Origin: Agrobacterium tumefaciens | GTDB taxonomy: Bacteria; Pseudomonadota; Alphaproteobacteria; Rhizobiales; Rhizobiaceae | Direction of reading: 5' to 3' | Assembly (NCBI GenBank): GCA_025559845.1 | Contig: CP048469.1 | Coordinates: forward strand, 496,001-560,000 | DNA length: 64,000 nt | Shown: piece after piece, positions 59,343 through 64,000 of the stretch | Layout: the number at the start of each line of letters is the position of its first letter | How positions within the stretch are numbered: the first letter of the stretch is position 1 | Position numbers and translations under genes: made by a program | The notes under the pieces: model-generated | What the model was told of the DNA's origin: nothing | The model's database searches: none | What the model saw: only the letters and a program-made list of their open reading frames with translations

Positions 59343-59519
59343 ATGGCTCATAAATTCGAAATTTATAAAGACAAGGCTGGCGAATTCCGTGTTCGCTTCA
59401 AATACAACAATGAAGTCATCTTCTCGACGGAAGGTTATGCTTCCAAGGCGAGTGCGCAAAACGCCATCGCCTCAATCAAGAAGAATGGCCCGGACGCACC
59501 GACCGAAGATAACAGCTAG
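59343..59519 (+). CDS. DUF1508 (YegP-like) small protein
   Basis: 58 residues: MAHKFEIYKDKAGEFRVRF begins a single DUF1508 repeat, ending KASAQNAIASIKKNG. E. coli YegP contains two such repeats; function unknown. ATG at 59343 follows GAGGAGG. It sits 10 bp after the preceding small membrane-protein gene. It is short enough to be missed by simple gene finding. Confidence 0.85.
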   Translation: MAHKFEIYKDKAGEFRVRFKYNNEVIFSTEGYASKASAQNAIASIKKNGPDAPTEDNS

Positions 59520-59683
59520 GTCGAATGAACGGCTTGCTCTTTGGGGCGAGCTTTTCAGAAGACGTAACCGCATCGCGCCCACTGGTCACCGCGCTTCATC
59601 GGTGATGTGAGGTCTGCGAGGTAGCTGCGGCGATTGCGTTTTGAGCACTCGCCGCAGACTGTGTCAGTGTTTTGAAGCCCGAT

Positions 59684-61402
59684 TTACAGGGCGATATCGG
59701 GAACCTTTTTCGCAGGCTCGCCAGCCGGTGCCGTTGTGGCGGAGTTCAGCGCGTCGCGATTGATCTGCGGCGGCGTCGGCAGTTGCAGCTTTTCGGCGGT
59801 GTAGGCCCATTCCTGCTGTACCATGTCGGCGGAATCGTTCAGCTTCGTACCGTAGCTTGGAACGATTTGGCGGATTTTGGCTTGCCATTCCGGAGTTGCT
59901 ACCTTGTCCTTGAAGACCTTTTCCAGAACGTTGAGCATGATCGGGGCTGCCGTAGACGCGCCTGGCGATGCGCCGAGCAGACCGGCAATGCTGCCATCCT
60001 GCGAGGCGACAATTTCCGTGCCGAGCTTCAGAACGCCACCCTTGTCGGCATCGCGCTTGATGATCTGGACGCGCTGGCCTGCCTGCCACAGACGCCAGTC
60101 GTTCTGCTTGGCATTCGGGAAATATTCCTGCAATGCCGCGAAGCGATCGTCGTCCGACATCATCAACTGACCCGCGAGATATTCTACCAGTGGGTATTCA
60201 TCGACGCCGACGCGCACCATCGGCCAGGCATTGCTGGTCGTTACAGAAGAAACCAGGTCGAAATAGGAACCGTTCTTGAGGAACTTTGTCGAGAAGGTTG
60301 CGAAAGGTCCAAACAGGATGACGCGCTTGCCACCGATAACCCGTGTATCGAGGTGCGGAACGGACATGGGCGGAGAGCCGACCGATGCCTTGCCATAAGC
60401 CTTTGCCAGATGCTGCATCGTCACGTCGGGATTTTCGTTGACGAGGAAGGAGCCGCCGACCGGGAAGCCCGCATAGTCGTCGCCTTCAGGAATGCCGGAC
60501 ATCTGCAGGAGATGTAGCGCGCCGCCGCCAGCACCGATAAAGACGAACTTGGCGTCCACGGTTTCTTCGGTGGAATCGTTCACGTTGGCGTAGGTCACAC
60601 GCCAGCTTCCATCGGGATTGCGCTGGATGTCGGAAACCTCACTGTTGACCTTGAGGTCAAAGTTAGGCTGGCTTTGCAGATGCGAGGCGAACTGGCGGGT
60701 AATCTCGCCGAATTCCATGTCGGTGCCGAGCGGCGACCAGGTTGCGCCGATCTTCTGGGAAGGATCGCGACCTTCCATCATCAGCGGCACCCACTTCTTG
60801 ATCTGCTCCGGATCGGTAGAGAATTCCATTCCGGCGAAAAGCGGGCTGGCCTTCAGCGCCTCATAGCGCTTTTCAAGATAGGCGATATTCTCGTCGCCCC
60901 AGACGAAGCTCATATGCGGCGTGTGGTTGATGAACGAGCGAGGGTTCTTCAGAACGCCGTTCTTCACCTGCCATGCCCAGAACTGACGGGAAATCTGGAA
61001 TGCTTCGTTGATTGCAATCGCCTGAGTGATCTTGACGTTGCCGTTGGCATCTTCGGGCGTGTAATTCAGTTCGGCGAGCGCGGAGTGGCCCGTGCCGGCA
61101 TTGTTCCAGCCATTCGAGCTTTCGAGTGCGACGCTGTCCATCCGCTCGATCATCTTGATCGACCAGTTCGGCTCGAGTTCGCGCAGCCAAACACCGAGGG
61201 TCGTGCTCATGATGCCGCCGCCAATCAGCAGCACGTCGACCTTCTGCGTCGGGCTATTTGCCGATACCGGCGAAGATGGCAATGCGGCTGCGGCAAGTCC
61301 TGCCAGCGCGGTGCCGAGAACCTGTCTACGGTTCATGGGAAGCGAATTGTTGGAAAAATCGGTGGTCTGAAATTTGTCTTGATCGATGGGAGTCACGGCC
61401 AT
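59684..61402 (-). CDS. mqo: Malate:quinone oxidoreductase with Tat-type leader
   Basis: 572 residues. The FAD-binding start [15 protein letters not shown] (GGG at 61-63) and the motifs [14 protein letters not shown] and [12 protein letters not shown] are those of Mqo, which oxidises malate and passes electrons to quinone. Before it, residues 20-50 read [20 protein letters not shown] with a hydrophobic stretch and SPVSANS: a twin-arginine signal, so periplasmic location is possible. Most described Mqo are cytoplasmic peripheral membrane proteins. ATG at 61402 is used; an internal ATG at 61336 would start directly at the Tat motif. Confidence 0.9.
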   Translation of the reverse strand: MAVTPIDQDKFQTTDFSNNSLPMNRRQVLGTALAGLAAAALPSSPVSANSPTQKVDVLLIGGGIMSTTLGVWLRELEPNWSIKMIERMDSVALESSNGWNNAGTGHSALAELNYTPEDANGNVKITQAIAINEAFQISRQFWAWQVKNGVLKNPRSFINHTPHMSFVWGDENIAYLEKRYEALKASPLFAGMEFSTDPEQIKKWVPLMMEGRDPSQKIGATWSPLGTDMEFGEITRQFASHLQSQPNFDLKVNSEVSDIQRNPDGSWRVTYANVNDSTEETVDAKFVFIGAGGGALHLLQMSGIPEGDDYAGFPVGGSFLVNENPDVTMQHLAKAYGKASVGSPPMSVPHLDTRVIGGKRVILFGPFATFSTKFLKNGSYFDLVSSVTTSNAWPMVRVGVDEYPLVEYLAGQLMMSDDDRFAALQEYFPNAKQNDWRLWQAGQRVQIIKRDADKGGVLKLGTEIVASQDGSIAGLLGASPGASTAAPIMLNVLEKVFKDKVATPEWQAKIRQIVPSYGTKLNDSADMVQQEWAYTAEKLQLPTPPQINRDALNSATTAPAGEPAKKVPDIAL

Positions 61403-61771
61403 ACCTGGTTCTTGTTGTTTGTCAAAACACTCCTCCCAGCGGCCCCGTTATAGCAATCAACTGGTGGGCACAACCCGGCGATCGGCTGCTTCTGTCAAGC
61501 GAATTACCTCTAAATTGATGGGGGCATATGGTCGCGCCCCTGCTTTTCAGGCGTCTTTTTTGACGCATATTTGCCATCTTCGGGACGATGCGGCGTCATT
61601 CAAACGGTTGAAACGTCAAAACCAGCAGAACGGGTGCAAAGGTTAGGAAACGCTGCCGTCAAGCGTGTCGTGCATGGGTGATATGCGCTCAGAGACACGA
61701 AAAAAGCTCAAAAAATAACAAGGCCCGCCTGTTTTCTGGGCGGGCCTCTCTGTTTTTAGACGATTTCAGGC
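61403..61771. other. Gene-free region between mqo and the lipoprotein gene
   Basis: 369 bp upstream of mqo on its strand. It holds the terminator of the next minus-strand gene at 61711-61747. The rest shows only a small GCGTC-T6-GACGC hairpin. No ORF or promoter match I can support. Confidence 0.55.
61711..61747 (-). terminator. Intrinsic terminator after the lipoprotein gene
   Basis: A 9-bp GC-rich perfect stem (61739-61747 with 61721-61729) is followed on the minus strand by TGTTATTTTTT, 24 bp past the stop of the lipoprotein gene. Confidence 0.88.
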
Positions 61772-62191
61772 TCAGTCTGCGGCGAGAAACTCTGCGCAAT
61801 AGCTTGGGCCGTTGACGCCGGGGCGATCAGAGACGGTACGAACGGAGGTGATCCGGTAATCGCTCGAAACGGTCAACTGCACCGTGCAGGAAAGATAGGC
61901 GGTGCGGGCAGGAGAAATCTGGCGGCCACGCTTGCCGTCCTTACCTTCCTCGAACTTCGCCGGAACGGTTGCCTTCTTGTAACCACCGCGCCAGTTGTAG
62001 ATGGTCGAGCTACCGGATTCAGTGTCGCTCTGCGGAGGGCCAAACTTTGCGAAGAAAATGCCAGCCGACTGACCGACCCAACGGGCTTCAACGGGGCTCT
62101 TCTGGATGAATGAGGGAGCGGAGCCTGTCGAGGTGGTGCAGGCGGAGAGCGCAATTGCCAGTCCTGCGAGCGTTACGCTGCGAAATTGCAT
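61772..62191 (-). CDS. Small lipoprotein of unknown function
   Basis: 139 residues. Signal MQFRSVTLAGLAIALSAC has lipobox LSAC at Cys18. The mature part has a region with WVGQSAGIFFAKFGPP and paired cysteines later (LSCTVQL, PSYCAEF). The pattern resembles small outer-membrane-assembly lipoproteins but no named family is recognised. ATG at 62191. Closed by a good terminator. Confidence 0.75.
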   Translation of the reverse strand: MQFRSVTLAGLAIALSACTTSTGSAPSFIQKSPVEARWVGQSAGIFFAKFGPPQSDTESGSSTIYNWRGGYKKATVPAKFEEGKDGKRGRQISPARTAYLSCTVQLTVSSDYRITSVRTVSDRPGVNGPSYCAEFLAAD

Positions 62192-62413
62192 GGTGAGATG
62201 TCCTTTGTGCCGTGTCCGGCCCTTCTGCCGTTCATTCTGTTCCCCTAGCAGATTTGATGACGAGCGGCAGGGGAGGCTTCAGCTTTGACGAAAATTTCCT
62301 GCCACAATTGCTTTTTTGTAACGTTCTGTAACCTGAAATACCGTCGGAGCGGGCTTTACCTCCGGGACGTCAACCATCCGCCGGAACTTGTCATAAAAAA
62401 TGCAATATCCCGC

Positions 62414-62441
62414 TTGTCGAACGCCAGAGGCTGGTCTATAG
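62414..62441 (+). promoter_or_regulatory. Possible sigma-70 promoter of tRNA-Pro
   Basis: TTGTCG at 62414-62419 and CTATAG at 62436-62441 with a 16-bp spacer lie 16 bp before the tRNA, matching the rhizobial pattern CTTGAC-N17-CTATAT loosely. Confidence 0.5.
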
Positions 62442-62456
62442 AAGCGCCGCTGGTCA

Positions 62457-62533
62457 CGGAGTGTAGCGCAGTCTGGTAGCGCACCACGTTCGGGACGTGG
62501 GGGTCGGAGGTTCGAATCCTCTCACTCCGACCA
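62457..62533 (+). tRNA. tRNA-Pro (anticodon CGG)
   Basis: A complete 77-nt cloverleaf with encoded CCA: acceptor CGGAGTG/CACTCCG, D stem GCGC/GCGC, anticodon stem CCACG/CGTGG with loop TTCGGGA (anticodon CGG), T stem GGAGG/CCTCT with TTCGAAT (one wobble pair). Discriminator A. Confidence 0.96.
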
Positions 62534-62673
62534 GCTGAAAAAAGCCTCTAAATCAAAGGCTTAAAAATTTCCCGATATTTCATGGACATCTACGTATTTA
62601 CCTGCGGACTGGAAATAGGACCGTTTGATGTCCAATTCGTCAACGCAACTTCGTAGTTTCCTGTCCTAAAAAG

Positions 62674-62698
62674 GGAACACGAACGCTCCCCAGCCGTT
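62674..62698 (+). promoter_or_regulatory. EcfG-type promoter before the 25-residue membrane peptide gene
   Basis: GGAAC at 62674-62678 and CGTT at 62695-62698 with a 16-bp spacer match the EcfG consensus exactly. The ribosome site GGAGGA follows at 62718-62723 and the ATG at 62728. Confidence 0.85.
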
Positions 62699-62727
62699 AT
62701 TCATCCAGAACAGCAATGGAGGATAAC

Positions 62728-62805
62728 ATGCTGAAGGGTATTGCACTTTGGGCCATGGGCGTTCCGATCTTCGTGATCATTCTGCTTTACATGTTCGTAT
62801 TTTAA
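62728..62805 (+). CDS. 25-residue single-span membrane peptide
   Basis: The peptide is MLKGIALWAMGVPIFVIILL followed by YMFVF, almost entirely a single membrane span with one Lys at the start. It has an ideal ribosome site (GGAGGA, 4 bp spacing), an exact EcfG promoter and a strong terminator, so it looks like a deliberate single-gene unit of the general stress response. Shorter than usual gene-finder limits. I recognise no named family; similar tiny proteins may exist in rhizobial genomes. Function unknown. Confidence 0.8.
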   Translation: MLKGIALWAMGVPIFVIILLYMFVF

Positions 62806-62831
62806 GCGAGCCCGTATCTTGGGTACGCAAT

Positions 62832-62870
62832 AAAAAAGGCGACCGCGAGTGCGGTCGCCTTTTTTGTTTT
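62832..62870. terminator. Bidirectional intrinsic terminator
   Basis: A 15-bp perfect stem (62832-62846 with 62851-62865, loop GAGT) with flanking A and T runs on both sides. It closes the small membrane peptide gene and cysN. Confidence 0.95.
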
Positions 62871-62882
62871 ATTCCAAGTGAC

Positions 62883-64000
62883 TTAGTCCAGTTCGCTGAT
62901 GATACGCGATGCTGTTGCCGTATCCGTGCGACGGATTTCAATGTCATCGCGGTGCTTGGCGAGGAGTTCGCTGGCAAGCAGCTTTTCAGCCAGTTCGGCG
63001 GGTAGGGACAGCACGACCCTGTCACCCTTAACCTCTGCATCACCGGCGTTGCGCTTGCCGAGGATCATGCCACCGGCCACCGTGTTGTTGGTGTCGGGAT
63101 CGATCAGAATGAAAGAGCCGGTTGAGCGGTTCTGCTCATAGGGATCGAAGATCGCTGTTTCGTCGAAGGAAAGCCGCACCTTGCCGATCGCATTCATCGG
63201 CAAAGTGGTTTCATGTGCCTTCCACTCTCCAACCTTGAGATCAAGCTGTGTGACTGGCTGGACGCTGACGCGCTGGCGGCGGCTGCCGCTTTTCAACCAG
63301 TAGCGTTTGCCGGGTTCGATACCGCCTGGCTGCAACGCCACGAGCTGCGCATCAAAGGCAAGGCCCGTCTGCGGCTGCGCCTCGATGGAGACAATCATGT
63401 CGCCACGCGAAACATCGACCTGGCGGTCGAGAACCAGCGTGACGGCATCGCCTGCGACGGCGGCATTGCGCACCAGATCGAATGTCACGATCTGCTTGAT
63501 ATTTGCCACCATGCCGGAGGGAAGAACTACGACGCTGTCGCCCGGCTTTACCGAGCCGCCCGCGACGGTGCCCTGATAACCACGAAAGCTTTCACCGGGG
63601 CGCGATACGCGCTGTACTGGCAGACGGAAACCACCGGATTGTGCAGAACGCACTGTTGCCAGCTCCAGGGTTTCCACCAGCGTCGGTCCCTCATACCAGG
63701 GCATGGACGCCTTGCCGGAGAGAACGACGTTCTCACCCTTCAATGCCGACATTGGAATGGCGGTGATCTGCTTGATGCCGAGTGCCGAGGCAAAATCGCG
63801 GAATTCATGCGCGATCAACTCGAAGCCGGCCTTGTCGTAACCCGTCAGGTCGATCTTGTTGATCGCGAGTACGAACTGACGGATGCCCATCAGAGCGGCA
63901 ATGGTGGCGTGGCGGCGGGTCTGCTCGAGAATGCCCACACGCGCATCGATCAGCAGAACGGCAAGATCGGCCGTCGAGGCGCCGGTTGCCATGTTGCGGG
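62883..64000 (-). CDS. cysN: Sulfate adenylyltransferase subunit 1 CysN, C-terminal part
   Basis: The frame is open to the window edge, so the N-terminus is missing; about 372 codons are visible. The GTPase G-domain part remains (TRNMATGASTADLAVLLIDA, then AINKIDLTGYD as the G4 motif), followed by EF-Tu-like beta domains II and III. CysN activates sulfate to APS with CysD. The linked APS kinase domain of NodQ-type fusions is absent, because the protein ends about 370 residues after the G domain begins. A strong terminator follows. cysD should lie upstream, outside the window. Confidence 0.92.
   Translation of the reverse strand, partial: RNMATGASTADLAVLLIDARVGILEQTRRHATIAALMGIRQFVLAINKIDLTGYDKAGFELIAHEFRDFASALGIKQITAIPMSALKGENVVLSGKASMPWYEGPTLVETLELATVRSAQSGGFRLPVQRVSRPGESFRGYQGTVAGGSVKPGDSVVVLPSGMVANIKQIVTFDLVRNAAVAGDAVTLVLDRQVDVSRGDMIVSIEAQPQTGLAFDAQLVALQPGGIEPGKRYWLKSGSRRQRVSVQPVTQLDLKVGEWKAHETTLPMNAIGKVRLSFDETAIFDPYEQNRSTGSFILIDPDTNNTVAGGMILGKRNAGDAEVKGDRVVLSLPAELAEKLLASELLAKHRDDIEIRRTDTATASRIISELD

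Overview
This 64 kb window is core chromosome of an alphaproteobacterium of the Rhizobiales, most likely the Agrobacterium/Rhizobium group. The evidence is the aa3 oxidase cluster with its assembly genes beside an IalB-family gene, the GANTC methyltransferase CcrM, BioR-type boxes (TTATAGATAA) next to a GntR regulator and bioY, EcfG-type promoters (GGAAC-N16/17-CGTT), and the overall gene content. I see no IS element, prophage, integrase, CRISPR array or rRNA operon. Genes are tightly packed, with many 1-4 bp start/stop overlaps and several overlapping convergent 3' ends.

Layout. 0-3.5 kb (minus): a pirin fragment, xseB with a histone-deacetylase-like gene, and the biotin ECF transporter bioMNY. 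3.6-9.3 kb: a YcaQ-like DNA glycosylase; ribB (with a degenerate GTP cyclohydrolase II domain) behind aroC; a DUF1344 protein; a histidine phosphatase behind fabI. 9.4-15.9 kb: J-domain protein, lipoprotein, pdxH, TauE/SafE permease, MazG-like protein, HAD and VOC proteins, tldD. 16-26 kb: an ialB-like gene divergent from the cytochrome c oxidase locus ctaC-ctaD-ctaB-ctaF-ctaG-ctaE-DUF983-surf1, then ispH-thrB-rnhA. 26-30 kb: Dabb protein, peroxiredoxin, DsbD-N-like protein, yqgE, stress gene csbD, zinc metallopeptidase. 30-36.6 kb (minus): thrC, M16 peptidase, acetyltransferase and a large GGDEF-EAL protein. 36.8-42.7 kb: lipoprotein, HAD, bioR-bioY-DUF1284, a secreted protein with an EcfG promoter, ccrM. 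43-50 kb: HAD-mutY divergent from a DUF721 gene, a dsbA-like gene and smc. 50-58.6 kb: Tat-type VOC protein, ppdK, lipoprotein, coq7, dicarboxylate symporter, DUF1499, MBL hydrolase. 58.8-64 kb: tRNA-Gln(TTG), two small genes, a malate:quinone oxidoreductase with a Tat-type leader, lipoprotein, tRNA-Pro(CGG), a 25-codon membrane peptide gene under an EcfG promoter, and the 3' part of cysN.

Functional threads. Biotin uptake appears twice (bioMNY, and a BioR-boxed solitary bioY). Terminal respiration is encoded as one structural, haem and copper assembly block. Threonine synthesis is split (thrB with ispH-rnhA, thrC with the peptidase). Three separate genes carry close matches to the general-stress (EcfG) promoter. 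ccrM carries two TAACCAT repeats resembling CtrA half-sites just upstream.

I did not find a clearly novel multi-gene system. The best leads are the EcfG-controlled 25-residue membrane peptide, the EcfG-controlled secreted protein, the tandem hairpins after smc, the paired BioR boxes flanking the bioY promoter region, and the Tat-leader Mqo.
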